Positions 22,827 through 31,476 of a stretch of DNA of 64,000 nt are shown piece after piece. This stretch comes from Psychrobacter immobilis (GTDB lineage: Bacteria > Pseudomonadota > Gammaproteobacteria > Pseudomonadales > Moraxellaceae): assembly GCA_904846265.1 (NCBI GenBank), contig CAJHAA010000001.1:372001-436000 (forward strand), read 5' to 3'. Under the pieces are notes generated by a model. The model had not been told where the DNA came from. It did not search any database and saw only the letters and a program-made list of their open reading frames with translations. Numbering within the stretch: the first letter of the stretch is position 1; each line of letters begins with the position of its first letter. The position numbers and the translations under genes are program-made.

Positions 22827-22903
22827 TATATCCTGCGCTACTTAGTAGTATGTGTTATCGAGATGGTCTCTGTTATTCATTTATAGAGACTGTCTGCTAT
22901 ACT

Positions 22904-22946
22904 AAAACCAGTCAATGCTATTAAATAGCGTTGACTGGTTTTTTTT
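22904..22946 (+). terminator. Rho-independent terminator of maeB
   Basis: A 17-bp stem with one wobble pair (arms begin AAAACCAGTCAATGC and end GACTGGTTTT) is followed by a run of T residues, about 80 bp after the maeB stop. Confidence 0.9.
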
Positions 22947-23033
22947 GCTTGTTATACATTGACTAAGACGCAACGTAGCCTTATTCAATATCAGTCATCA
23001 CTGGCTCAATAAAAATAAAAAATAGAGGCATTC

Positions 23034-24221
23034 ATGCAAATTTACCTTGTCGGCGGCGCGGTACGCGATCAACTGTTAGCACGTCCTATTAAAGATAAAG
23101 ATTTTGTCGTCGTTGGTGCAACTGTTGCAGAAATGCTTGATGCAGGGTTCCAGCAAGTGGGTGCAGATTTCCCTGTATTTTTGCATCCTAATAGCCATGA
23201 AGAATATGCATTGGCACGCACTGAACGCAAAGAAGGCTTGGGATATAAAGGATTTAGCGTACATGCCAGTCCTGATGTCAGCTTAGAAGAGGATCTACAA
23301 CGTCGAGACTTGACGATTAATGCCATGGCGATAGAGGTCACCAGCTTAACTGATGATACGCCTATCAACGGTGACGTCATTGATTATTATGGTGGCATGG
23401 CTGATATAGAAAGCAAGACCTTGCGTCATGTATCAGGTGCATTTAGCGAAGACCCTCTACGAGTGCTTCGAACCGCTCGATTCTATAGCCGTTATTATGA
23501 TCTAGGTTTTGTCATTGCTGATGAAACTTTGAGTTTGATGCGCCAATTGGTTGACTCTGGAGAGCTTGCGCATTTAAGTGCAGAGCGTATTTGGCAAGAA
23601 TCTAGCCGTGCAACCATGCAGCTATCGCCGCAGGTATACTGGCAACAACTGTTTGAGATTGGTGCGCTCACAGAATATTTTGCCCCACTACATGAAGCTT
23701 GGACTAATACTCAGATACGTGAAACGGTACAGACTGCGCTATATTTCGCAGGGCAAATGAAATTGAACTTGTCACAACGTTGGGCGCTATTAATGAGTAG
23801 CCTTAATTCATTTTTATTTACCTTAGAACATACAAATGAAAACGTGAATAAAGCAGCCAATATAAAGGGTATCAATGATATCGGCAACGCCGCTAAGGTA
23901 CCAAAGGCACACACTCAATTTTCGACTCTCTTCGCTCAGCAAGCCACAAAGCTAAGCACAATAAACCATTTAAGCGCGGCTGAAAAAATTGATCTCATAC
24001 AAACTTGCGGCGCTCATAAAGAGCCTGATAAGTTATCGCAGCTATTAGCGACCAGCCACGTGTTGCAATTGGCAACACAGCACCGTCAGATGATGCTAGC
24101 GCTGAATAGCTTTCATGCCATTCGTATGCAAGATATTGACTCAGCACTAACAGGCCCTGCGATTGGTGCGGCATTACGACAAGCCAGAATTGAGCACTTG
24201 CAAGCAAACAGCCAACGTTAA
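23034..24221 (+). CDS. cca: CCA-adding tRNA nucleotidyltransferase lacking an HD domain
   Basis: This class II nucleotidyltransferase adds or repairs the 3' CCA of tRNAs. The catalytic head is intact: LVGGAVRDQLL at residues 5-15, DKDFVVVG (catalytic carboxylates), RRDLTINAMA near 97-106 and EDPLRVLRTARF near 140. Length (395) is close to E. coli Cca (412). However, the position of the HDxGK motif in the E. coli enzyme reads RWALLMSSL here, and no HD pair is seen, so the phosphohydrolase activities are probably absent. AT-rich codons cluster in the C-terminal third. Confidence 0.93.
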   Translation: MQIYLVGGAVRDQLLARPIKDKDFVVVGATVAEMLDAGFQQVGADFPVFLHPNSHEEYALARTERKEGLGYKGFSVHASPDVSLEEDLQRRDLTINAMAIEVTSLTDDTPINGDVIDYYGGMADIESKTLRHVSGAFSEDPLRVLRTARFYSRYYDLGFVIADETLSLMRQLVDSGELAHLSAERIWQESSRATMQLSPQVYWQQLFEIGALTEYFAPLHEAWTNTQIRETVQTALYFAGQMKLNLSQRWALLMSSLNSFLFTLEHTNENVNKAANIKGINDIGNAAKVPKAHTQFSTLFAQQATKLSTINHLSAAEKIDLIQTCGAHKEPDKLSQLLATSHVLQLATQHRQMMLALNSFHAIRMQDIDSALTGPAIGAALRQARIEHLQANSQR

Positions 24222-24232
24222 GAAAATTTAAA

Positions 24233-24400
24233 AAGATACAGCAGCGCGATATCATTGACTCAATTCCTATGCAGCGTATAGGTCGACCTGACGAGATTGC
24301 CCATCATGTGTTGTACCTCGTACAGGCTAATTATGTTACTGCTGAGATTATTACTGTTGATGGTGGTCGCAGCCTGACATTGGCTGATGGTCATATTTGA
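24233..24400 (+). pseudogene. Remnant of a short-chain dehydrogenase/reductase (C-terminal fragment)
   Basis: The plus strand directly after cca encodes, up to a TGA at 24398, a sequence including SIPMQRIGRPDEIAHHVLYL and TAEIITVDGGRSL. This is the standard SDR C-terminus (xRxGxPxEIA and VDGG), most like the FolM/pteridine-reductase branch. No start codon, nucleotide-binding GxxxGxG or YxxxK is present, because the upstream frame runs into the end of cca within about 20 codons. It is therefore the last ~55 codons of a gene whose front was deleted. Confidence 0.75.
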
Positions 24401-24495
24401 TAGAAAAGTAGAGCATCATAAAAAATATCTTGATTACTATCTATCTTTTACTTGAAAAATTAAAAAATTCAGGTATCATTGTCCGTCTAGCGTTA

Positions 24496-24572
24496 GGGCC
24501 CATAGCTCAGTTGGTTAGAGCAGAGGACTCATAATCCTTTGGTCGTAGGTTCAAGTCCTACTGGGCCCACCA
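24496..24572 (+). tRNA. tRNA-Ile2 (anticodon CAU, lysidine type)
   Basis: A 77-nt cloverleaf with encoded CCA: acceptor GGGCCCA/TGGGCCC, D arm AGCTCAGTTGGTTAGAGCA, anticodon loop CTCATAA, and T arm GTAGGTTCAAGTCCTAC. The CAT anticodon could be read as Met. The C4:G69 and C5:G68 acceptor pairs and overall likeness to E. coli ileX point instead to Ile2, in which TilS converts C34 to lysidine to read AUA. Confidence 0.85.
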
Positions 24573-24577
24573 CATTC

Positions 24578-24612
24578 AAACCCTCACAGTCATTGACTTG
24601 TAAGGGTTTTTT
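24578..24612 (+). terminator. Terminator of the tRNA gene
   Basis: AAACCCT...AGGGTTT with one internal mismatch forms a hairpin followed by TTTT immediately after the tRNA. Confidence 0.7.
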
Positions 24613-24702
24613 ATTGTCTAGAATTTAATAAAAAACAATCATTGAACTGTGCTGAAAAACCGGTAAAAGTAAACTTGCTAAACTAATGGATTGGATAGCA
24701 AT

Positions 24703-24751
24703 AAAAAAGGTTGCCAACACTATATGCAATATAGCGTTAGCAACCTTTTTT
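24703..24751 (-). terminator. Terminator of maeA
   Basis: AAAAAAGGTTGC and GCAACCTTTTTT form a perfect outer stem, with a second inner stem AACACTATAT/ATATAGCGTT. T runs lie on both sides; it sits about 64 bp past the maeA stop on the minus strand. Confidence 0.85.
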
Positions 24752-24814
24752 CATTTAGTTTTTTACTTCGATAATGTGCTTAATATTAGAATTTGTTATA
24801 TCTAATTTCTAACA

Positions 24815-26497
24815 TTAGAAAGAAGTACGGCGATAATTACGATATTCAGGTAACCAAAAATTCGCTTTTAATCGACGTTGTAAATTCTCCGCTGTGATAG
24901 GTAGTGCTAGCTTATCTTGAGCCGCTTGCAATGCCACTGCATACGCTATTTTTTCACTGATCTCTCTGATCACCTTAATAGGCGGTAGGATGGCACCAGG
25001 TGCTTTTTCGTATTCCATTGATATATCTGCAAGGGCTTGGCTTGCCGCCATGAGCATATTATCGCTGATACCCGTCGCCCGTGCTGCTAAAACACCCAGA
25101 CCAATACCGGGGAAAATATAGCTGTTATTACACTGAGAAACCTCGAAAGACTGACCTTCAAAAGTGGTATGAGGGAAAGGGCTACCTGTTGCAACAATTG
25201 CCTTACCCTTGCTCCAATTAGTCACTTCTTGCGGTGTCGCTTCCACACGAGACGTTGGGTTTGACAGTGGTAATACAATAGGATGTTCAGTATTAACACA
25301 CAAGGATTCGATCACCTCTTGGGTGAACAGACCTTTTTGTCCACTAACGCCGAATAATACGGTTATTTTTGCTTGTTTAACCACTTGCGCTAAACCGAGT
25401 TTCTTACTTTTATCCCAGCTTTCAATAGCGGATTCTTTTTGTACTAACGGTTCTTGGAATTTTTGTAGCTCCGTCATGTTATCAGTAAGCAGGCCATAGC
25501 GGTCAACCATAAACACTTGGCTGCGAGCCTGCGCCTCCGTTAACCCTTCACGCTGCATTTGGCGAATAATATGCTCAGCAATACCGCAACCAGCAGACCC
25601 TGCGCCTAAAAATGCTATTTTTTGTTGGCTAAGCTTCTGACCCTTATTTAAGCAAGCAGCGATTAAAGTACCAACTGAAACCGCAGCAGTGCCCTGAATG
25701 TCATCATTGAAGCAGCATAATTGGTCACGATATTTATTCAATAATGGTGTCGCATTCTCTTGGGCAAAATCTTCAAATTGTAATAATGCCTCCGGCCAAC
25801 GACGTTTAACGGCTTGAATAAATAAGTCGACAAACTCATTATACTCATCACCAGAAATGCGTGGGTTTCTCCAGCCCATGTACATAGGATCGTCAAGTAG
25901 CTGTTGATTATTGGTACCGACATCTAGCAAAATTGGTAAGCAATAAGCTGGGCTAATACCACCACAAGCGGTGTACAACGCCAATTTACCAATGGGAATA
26001 CCCATACCACCAATACCTTGATCCCCTAGACCTAATATACGTTCGCCGTCAGTGACAACGATTACCTTCACGTTTTGCTTGGTGGCATTTTGCAGCATGT
26101 CATCGATTTTATGGCGCTCAGGATATGAGATAAACAAACCGCGTTTACGGCGATAAATTTGCGAGAATTTTTCACATGCTTGACCCACGGTTGGGGTATA
26201 TATGAGCGGCATGACCTCTTCAATATGCTGTTCAATTAGATGGTGAAATAAGGTTTCATTGGTATCTTGGATGTTACGCAAGTAAATATGCTTATCCATA
26301 TCATTAGTGAATGAGCGCAGTTGATGATAAGCGCGTAGTGATTGCTCTTCAATTGTCTCAATGTTATGAGGTAATAGCCCAGTTAAATTAAAGCTATCAC
26401 GTTCTTCTGATGAAAAAGCACTGCCTTTATTTAGTAAAGGAGTCTCTAAAAGAGCGGGGCCTGCAACGGGAATATATAAAGGACGCTTGTTTGACAT
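24815..26497 (-). CDS. maeA: NAD-dependent malic enzyme
   Basis: This enzyme oxidatively decarboxylates malate to pyruvate. The 560-residue size and motifs fit the SfcA/MaeA class: [22 protein letters not shown] near the N-terminus, [54 protein letters not shown], the nucleotide site [15 protein letters not shown] and [12 protein letters not shown]. It is distinct from the 777-residue MaeB at 20493-22826. No neighbour shares its transcript. Confidence 0.95.
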   Translation of the reverse strand: MSNKRPLYIPVAGPALLETPLLNKGSAFSSEERDSFNLTGLLPHNIETIEEQSLRAYHQLRSFTNDMDKHIYLRNIQDTNETLFHHLIEQHIEEVMPLIYTPTVGQACEKFSQIYRRKRGLFISYPERHKIDDMLQNATKQNVKVIVVTDGERILGLGDQGIGGMGIPIGKLALYTACGGISPAYCLPILLDVGTNNQQLLDDPMYMGWRNPRISGDEYNEFVDLFIQAVKRRWPEALLQFEDFAQENATPLLNKYRDQLCCFNDDIQGTAAVSVGTLIAACLNKGQKLSQQKIAFLGAGSAGCGIAEHIIRQMQREGLTEAQARSQVFMVDRYGLLTDNMTELQKFQEPLVQKESAIESWDKSKKLGLAQVVKQAKITVLFGVSGQKGLFTQEVIESLCVNTEHPIVLPLSNPTSRVEATPQEVTNWSKGKAIVATGSPFPHTTFEGQSFEVSQCNNSYIFPGIGLGVLAARATGISDNMLMAASQALADISMEYEKAPGAILPPIKVIREISEKIAYAVALQAAQDKLALPITAENLQRRLKANFWLPEYRNYRRTSF

Positions 26498-26950
26498 AAT
26501 GTAATCTTCTTATTAAAGGCATATGAGTGAAAGCCATACTGAGTGAAAGCTATGCTAGTGCTGCATTATACATAGCATCTACTGGTATTTAACAATAGAT
26601 AACAAAATCATTTTGAATGAGCATGGCTCTAAAGGTGATGACACGAATACATTGACCTAGAAATATAGATATATTTAGCTTTTACCTTAAATTTTTATAA
26701 AAAAGGGTTTTTTATTATTGGGTGTTGTCTATGAGATTTCATACAATCGAAGCCGCTACCTTTATTGATGTCACTATAGTCGATTCAATTTAAAAGTAGT
26801 ACAAGGCAACCGAGTGTAGATGTATATTAAATACTTCAAGCGAGGCTAACGCTGTAATGCTTTTATAGTGGAATGACTATATTGACGGCGGTATTGATAG
26901 GAATCTTTGTTAAGAAAATAAGTAATCCGCCAATATGACTTTTATTATCA
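26498..26950. other. Intergenic region upstream of maeA
   Basis: The gap contains a short tandem pair near 26526-26553 (GAGTGAAAGCCATACT, GAGTGAAAGCTATGCT), an AT-rich stretch with the likely maeA promoter, and a copy of the dispersed repeat (26775-26881). No coding sequence is supported. Confidence 0.55.
26775..26881. repeat. Dispersed ~107-bp repeat with terminal inverted repeats, copy B
   Basis: It begins TATAGTCGATTC and ends GAATGACTATA, an imperfect terminal inverted repeat. Interior blocks GTACAAGGCAACCGAG and GCGAGGCTAACGCTGTAA align with the copy at 1754-1861. I associate this sequence type with intergenic repeats of Psychrobacter genomes, from memory and not checked. Confidence 0.78.
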
Positions 26951-27766
26951 CTACGATATTTTTTGATTATTTAAACTATCACTATCAATACGACCATCGA
27001 CCAAATTAATCGTGCGATCACAAGATGCTGACAAGCGTGGATCATGGGTAACCAACAATACCGCGCAATCACGTTCCTGATTGACTTTGCGGAACAGCTC
27101 AAACACCTCCCCTGCCGTCACGGTATCCAGATTACCTGTAGGTTCATCAGCCAATAGCAATGCCGGTTCAGTTATCAAGGCACGTGCAATCGCAACACGC
27201 TGTTGCTGGCCACCTGATAGCTCGTTAGGTTTACTGTCAGCGAAGCGCTCTAACCCAACCGCTGCCAGTAGCTCGCGCGCTTTTTGGATAGCAAGCTTAT
27301 TTGGACGACCCCTTGTCAATGTCAGCGGCATTAAGATATTGTCTAATGCGCTAAACGCTTGAATCAGATGATGAAACTGAAAGACAAAGCCAATACTACT
27401 GCCACGCAAAGCAGTGCGACCAGCATCATTCATAGCACTGGTCGCTTGACCCAACAGATATAGCTCACCGCTGGTTGGCTGATCTAGTAACCCTAGTACA
27501 TTTAGCAAAGTGCTTTTACCTGAACCAGAAGGACCAATCAGGGCGGCAAAGTCGTTATTGCTGATAGTTAAGTCAATACCGTGCAGCACCTCAATCTCAT
27601 TAGGTTGACCGTTGTTATAAGACTTTTTTAGTGCCTCTAAACGCAGAACTTCGTGAGATTGACTGGACATAGGAGTTGACGTCTTATTAAAAGGATTGGC
27701 AGAAACATCTTTAAAGTCACTGTTAAAGTCATTATTAAAAGTGTCGCTAGAATCATGATTAGACAT
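26951..27766 (-). CDS. ABC exporter ATP-binding protein (LolD/MacB-N/DevA type)
   Basis: The 271-residue ATPase has Walker A GPSGSGKST, the signature LSGGQQQRVAIARAL, Walker B LLLADEPTGNLD and an H-loop VTHDPRL. The FQFHHLIQAFSALDNILMPL segment is typical of the LolD/MacB subfamily that drives type VII (mechanotransmission) ABC systems. The first ~45 residues form an Asn/Asp/Ser-rich extension. The start is set where ATG overlaps the permease stop in ATGTCTAA, giving translational coupling. It powers the permease and adaptor encoded just upstream. Confidence 0.92.
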   Translation of the reverse strand: MSNHDSSDTFNNDFNSDFKDVSANPFNKTSTPMSSQSHEVLRLEALKKSYNNGQPNEIEVLHGIDLTISNNDFAALIGPSGSGKSTLLNVLGLLDQPTSGELYLLGQATSAMNDAGRTALRGSSIGFVFQFHHLIQAFSALDNILMPLTLTRGRPNKLAIQKARELLAAVGLERFADSKPNELSGGQQQRVAIARALITEPALLLADEPTGNLDTVTAGEVFELFRKVNQERDCAVLLVTHDPRLSASCDRTINLVDGRIDSDSLNNQKIS

Positions 27767-29033
27767 AACGAATAGCCACCACTGGATCAAGTGCTGCTGC
27801 GCGCCGCGCTGGAATAGTGGCTGCTATCACACCAGTTAGCGTGGCTAGCGACATAGTCACTAAGATCAGGTTTATCGATATGGGAATTGTAAATATGTCG
27901 GGTCCAAAAGTATTAAAAGACCAGACCAATACATAGCTGACACCACTACCGACAATCGAGCCTAGCAAGCCAAATATAGCCCCTTGAATTAAGAATATTC
28001 GTAGGATTTGCTGACGAGTTGCACCCATGGCTCGTAAGATACCAATCTCGCGCGTACGCTGAACCACACTGACCGATAGCACACTGGCAATGCCAAAAGC
28101 CACCGAGATCGCCACAAAAACGACAATCATATTGCTAGATAAACTTTGAGCCGTGAGACCACTCAGCAGTTGGGCGTTGGTTTCAATCCAGCTTTCTGCT
28201 TGCAATGAGGTCAAACGACCCACTTGTGCAGCGATTTCCTCCGCCTCAAAGATATCTTCAACCGTCAAATCAATGACTGTGATACCGCCCGGCAAGCCAA
28301 GTAAGGAATGCGCTTGTTTTAGGTCTAGATAGACGTAGCGTGCATCAAGCTCTCGTACGCCGAGCTCGAATATACCAGCGATATTGACTACAGCGCTGTT
28401 GTTACTAAGGTTGCTACCAAGGTTGTTGCTCAGATTATTATTGCTGCTACTGTCTTGACCCGTATCCAAACGTAATTTGCTGCCGACCTCAACACCCAAA
28501 TCTTTAGCCAGTTCACTACCAATCAATACATTATCTGCGCCCACTCGCAGCTCACCACTGATTAAGTATTCATCAAGTGGGATTATATTCTGATAGCGCG
28601 CCAAGTCAGTACCTACTAGTATCACCGACTCTAATGCCTCACCACGCCGGACAAACCCAGGCCCAGACACGTTTGGCGATACGGCAGTTAACAAGGGCAG
28701 TTGATCCAGCGTATCAGTGATTTGCTGCCAATTATTAATAGAACGCAGACGTTGTGGACGCTTGTCTTCTTGTATCAGTTGCAGCGTATCATCAGCATAC
28801 GGCGCTATTAGGTTGACTTCATCTGGCGCTACTAAGCGAATATGTGCCTGACTGCCAAGGGTGCTTTCAATAAGGTTAGTCTGTAATCCTTGGATGAGTG
28901 CGGTGATAAATATAATAACGGCAACACCTATCGCTACTCCCAGAGTAATCATCAACGACTGTATGCGTCCCTCGCGTAAAAAACTGATGGCAATAGTGGC
29001 ATCAATCCATAGTCTACCGAAAAAAGCCGTCAA
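27759..29033 (-). CDS. ABC exporter permease, MacB/FtsX-like (DevC type)
   Basis: A 424-residue permease with one N-terminal membrane helix (about 22-46), a large periplasmic MacB-PCD domain (~47-290) and a C-terminal FtsX domain with three helices (~300-424). The loop RTREIGILRAMGATRQQIL is the FtsX family hallmark. The periplasmic part contains an Asn/Ser/Leu-rich low-complexity stretch (DSSSNNNLSNNLGSNLSNN). It overlaps the adaptor gene by 4 bp and the ATPase gene by 8 bp. Confidence 0.92.
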   Translation of the reverse strand: MTAFFGRLWIDATIAISFLREGRIQSLMITLGVAIGVAVIIFITALIQGLQTNLIESTLGSQAHIRLVAPDEVNLIAPYADDTLQLIQEDKRPQRLRSINNWQQITDTLDQLPLLTAVSPNVSGPGFVRRGEALESVILVGTDLARYQNIIPLDEYLISGELRVGADNVLIGSELAKDLGVEVGSKLRLDTGQDSSSNNNLSNNLGSNLSNNSAVVNIAGIFELGVRELDARYVYLDLKQAHSLLGLPGGITVIDLTVEDIFEAEEIAAQVGRLTSLQAESWIETNAQLLSGLTAQSLSSNMIVVFVAISVAFGIASVLSVSVVQRTREIGILRAMGATRQQILRIFLIQGAIFGLLGSIVGSGVSYVLVWSFNTFGPDIFTIPISINLILVTMSLATLTGVIAATIPARRAAALDPVVAIRYV

Positions 29034-30271
29034 TTGACTGTCTCCGCTGCTTGGCTCTTATCACTTACCGTCGTTATCTTGTCAGCATCAGGAGCGGCAA
29101 AAGGTGCTGCTTGAAGCGCGGTTCTCACTCTTTTTCCATCAGCCAGTGAGACTGTCGCATCAACCAATATCTCATCACCTGCGCTCAGTCCTGAGAGCAC
29201 CTCTGAAGCTGATAGCCCGCGCAATCCCAATCTTACTCGCTGGCGCTGTACTTGACCATCCCGCAATAATAATACTTCGGCGCTGTCTTCTTTAACATTG
29301 GCTAGTGCATCATTCGGAATGACTAAGGCTTTTGCGCGTCGATCCGTTTCGATATTTACAGATACTGTCATGTCTTGGCGCAAGAACTCAGGTACAGGAT
29401 CAACGGCCAATCGCACTTCTACCGTACCGCGTTGCGGATCTATACTTGGTGCAATGAAACTAATACGTACGGGGAACGGTTTATCCGGATAGGCGTCGGC
29501 AATAGCGACAGCTGGTTGCTGCAAAGCCAACCGAGATAAATTACGTTCATCAAGCGGTACTCTTATTTCAGTCTTACCATCGAGGGCAATAGTAAACAAG
29601 CTCTGACCTGGTTGCACCAAATCGCCTATTTCTACATTACGGGTCAGAATAGTACCTGATACTTTGCTACGTACTTGCGCTTTATTGAGCTGAGCCTGCA
29701 ATGCGGCAATACGAGCACGTAATAAATCTTCTTCAACACCACCAGAGGAGAGTGCATTCGCTCTCAGTCGTGCATTTTCAAGGTTATTGCGTGCTTGAGC
29801 TTGGGATTGAATCGCCTGCTCCATTTCCTCATCAGAGATGGCCGAGATAGCAGCCAATTCGCGCCTACGCTCGACATTACGATCAGCTTGCGCCAACGCT
29901 ACTTCGGCATTTGCCAAATCTACTGCTGCCTGTGGACGAGTGCTACTAATCAACTCCGCCAACTCGGCTTCTGCTTGCCGCACTTGGGCTGCAACGTCAT
30001 CGGAGCTTAGTACCAATAATAAATCTCCTGCAGCGACTTGTTCGCCTTCTGCTACCCGTCGCTCTAATACGACACCTGATATCTCGCTACCAATGTCAGT
30101 ATTCGATACGGCAACGACCCGTCCAGTCGCTATGACCGTCTGCACCAAAGGCATCGAAGATATTCTATAGCTTGGTAATAGTGGTCCTTGCCACCAGCGA
30201 AAGGCAAAAAATCCCGCAATAATGATGAGCAGTAGTGCGCTAACGATCAGTTTATAAGGAATAGCGCGCAA
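29030..30271 (-). CDS. Periplasmic adaptor of the ABC exporter (MacA/DevB-like)
   Basis: A 413-residue membrane fusion protein with an N-terminal membrane anchor (~7-25). It has a lipoyl half SGVVLERRVAEGEQVAAGD, an alpha-hairpin rich in Ala, Glu and Gln (~95-195), the second lipoyl half VSGTILTRNVEIGDLVQPGQ, and beta-barrel and membrane-proximal domains. It is the first gene of a three-gene overlapping operon and would bridge the permease to an outer-membrane factor, which is not in the window. Substrate unknown. Confidence 0.9.
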   Translation of the reverse strand: MRAIPYKLIVSALLLIIIAGFFAFRWWQGPLLPSYRISSMPLVQTVIATGRVVAVSNTDIGSEISGVVLERRVAEGEQVAAGDLLLVLSSDDVAAQVRQAEAELAELISSTRPQAAVDLANAEVALAQADRNVERRRELAAISAISDEEMEQAIQSQAQARNNLENARLRANALSSGGVEEDLLRARIAALQAQLNKAQVRSKVSGTILTRNVEIGDLVQPGQSLFTIALDGKTEIRVPLDERNLSRLALQQPAVAIADAYPDKPFPVRISFIAPSIDPQRGTVEVRLAVDPVPEFLRQDMTVSVNIETDRRAKALVIPNDALANVKEDSAEVLLLRDGQVQRQRVRLGLRGLSASEVLSGLSAGDEILVDATVSLADGKRVRTALQAAPFAAPDADKITTVSDKSQAAETVN

Positions 30272-30603
30272 TGAGTTTCTCCCGTTCAGAACAAGTACCT
30301 AGTAGTTTACAGTTTCTACTAAATCCGATCGTTATGCGAGTTTACTGCAAAATTTTTTAGGTTTAAAATCATTTATTAACTGAAAATCATCCTGTTGGTA
30401 TGGTTATATTTTGCATGGTTATATTAAGAGTATTTGATTCACTACAATAGTTAAGATGTAAAAAAACCCTTCAGGCTATTATTTATATAGCATGAAGGGG
30501 TTTTTACTGCCGAATAAATCAGTGCGATATATACAGATTAAAAAGCCAAGTTGATCATCAAATGCCTATCGTAAAGTCAGAATAATGGCTCAAGTGCTCA
30601 GAA
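30272..30603. other. Intergenic region between two minus-strand operons
   Basis: It contains the terminator of the heme transport operon (30461-30507) and, between 30272 and about 30450, AT-rich DNA expected to hold the exporter promoter. No gene is seen. Confidence 0.5.
30461..30507 (-). terminator. Terminator of the hmu operon
   Basis: AAAAACCCTTCAGGCTAT pairs with ATAGCATGAAGGGGTTTTT with small mismatches. A T run follows on the minus strand (complement of the A run at 30460-30466). Confidence 0.8.
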
Positions 30604-31461
30604 TCATATAAACACCAAACCATCTTCAGTTTGATGCACCTTAATATCAACATCATAAACATCGCTTAATTGCGAGCGTGTCATCACTTCACTAGGCGTT
30701 CCTTGTGCAACAACTTGTCCACCGCTTAATAGCACCACTTCATCAGTATAGCGATGCGCATGGGTCAAATCATGCAACACAACCAAGATACTTTTGCGTT
30801 GCTGTCGCACCAAATTATGTAAATAATGAAGTAAAAAACGCTGATGGCGAATATCGAGATGATTGGTCGGCTCATCAAACATCATGATTTTAGTGTCTTG
30901 CATTAGCGCCCTTACGATAGCCAAGCGCTGCTTTTCACCGCCTGATAAGGTTTGCACGCGGGCACTGACCAAACTTGATAACTCAAAGTCTTGTAGTAAA
31001 CGTTGCGCGCGCTCAACATGATGGCTATTTGGGCGCTGATACCATGCAAGATTTGGCGAGACTCCTAACAGCGCATAATCCAATACCGTTAACGGCAGCT
31101 CAAAACGCTCATGTTGTCCAACCCAAGCGATATGACCATCATTCATGACCTCGTTGATCGGCTGACCGTAAATCGTAATGTGACCATCCGTTTTAAGCGC
31201 GGTTCCTGTGTGTTGACCTAAAACCGTGTGCAGCAACGTACTTTTACCCGCGCCATTTGGTCCGATAAAGGCGACCAGCTTTTGGCTTGGCACGGTTAGT
31301 TTATCTATCTTTAACAATGTTTTATGGCCATGCGAGATATGAATATCTTGCATCGACAACAACTCGCCTGCATCACTACTCTTGATATTACTACTATCTA
31401 TATTGCTTTCTCGATTTGCTAGCGATGTCTTTGATGTAGCCGTAAAATACGAATGAAACAT
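30604..31461 (-). CDS. hmuV: Heme ABC importer ATP-binding protein
   Basis: The 285-residue ATPase has Walker A GPNGAGKST, signature LSGGEKQRLAIVRAL, Walker B IMMFDEPTNHLD and H-loop VVLHDLTHA, as in the FecE/BtuD/HmuV group. The first ~35 residues are a Ser/Asn-rich extension before the domain begins at LLSMQDIHISHGH. A TTG immediately after the hmuU stop could start translation, but GGAGAG nine bases before the ATG at 31461 favours this start. It is the last gene of the hmuSTUV order and energises heme import. Confidence 0.9.
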   Translation of the reverse strand: MFHSYFTATSKTSLANRESNIDSSNIKSSDAGELLSMQDIHISHGHKTLLKIDKLTVPSQKLVAFIGPNGAGKSTLLHTVLGQHTGTALKTDGHITIYGQPINEVMNDGHIAWVGQHERFELPLTVLDYALLGVSPNLAWYQRPNSHHVERAQRLLQDFELSSLVSARVQTLSGGEKQRLAIVRALMQDTKIMMFDEPTNHLDIRHQRFLLHYLHNLVRQQRKSILVVLHDLTHAHRYTDEVVLLSGGQVVAQGTPSEVMTRSQLSDVYDVDIKVHQTEDGLVFI

Positions 31462-31476
31462 AAATACTCTCTCCAA

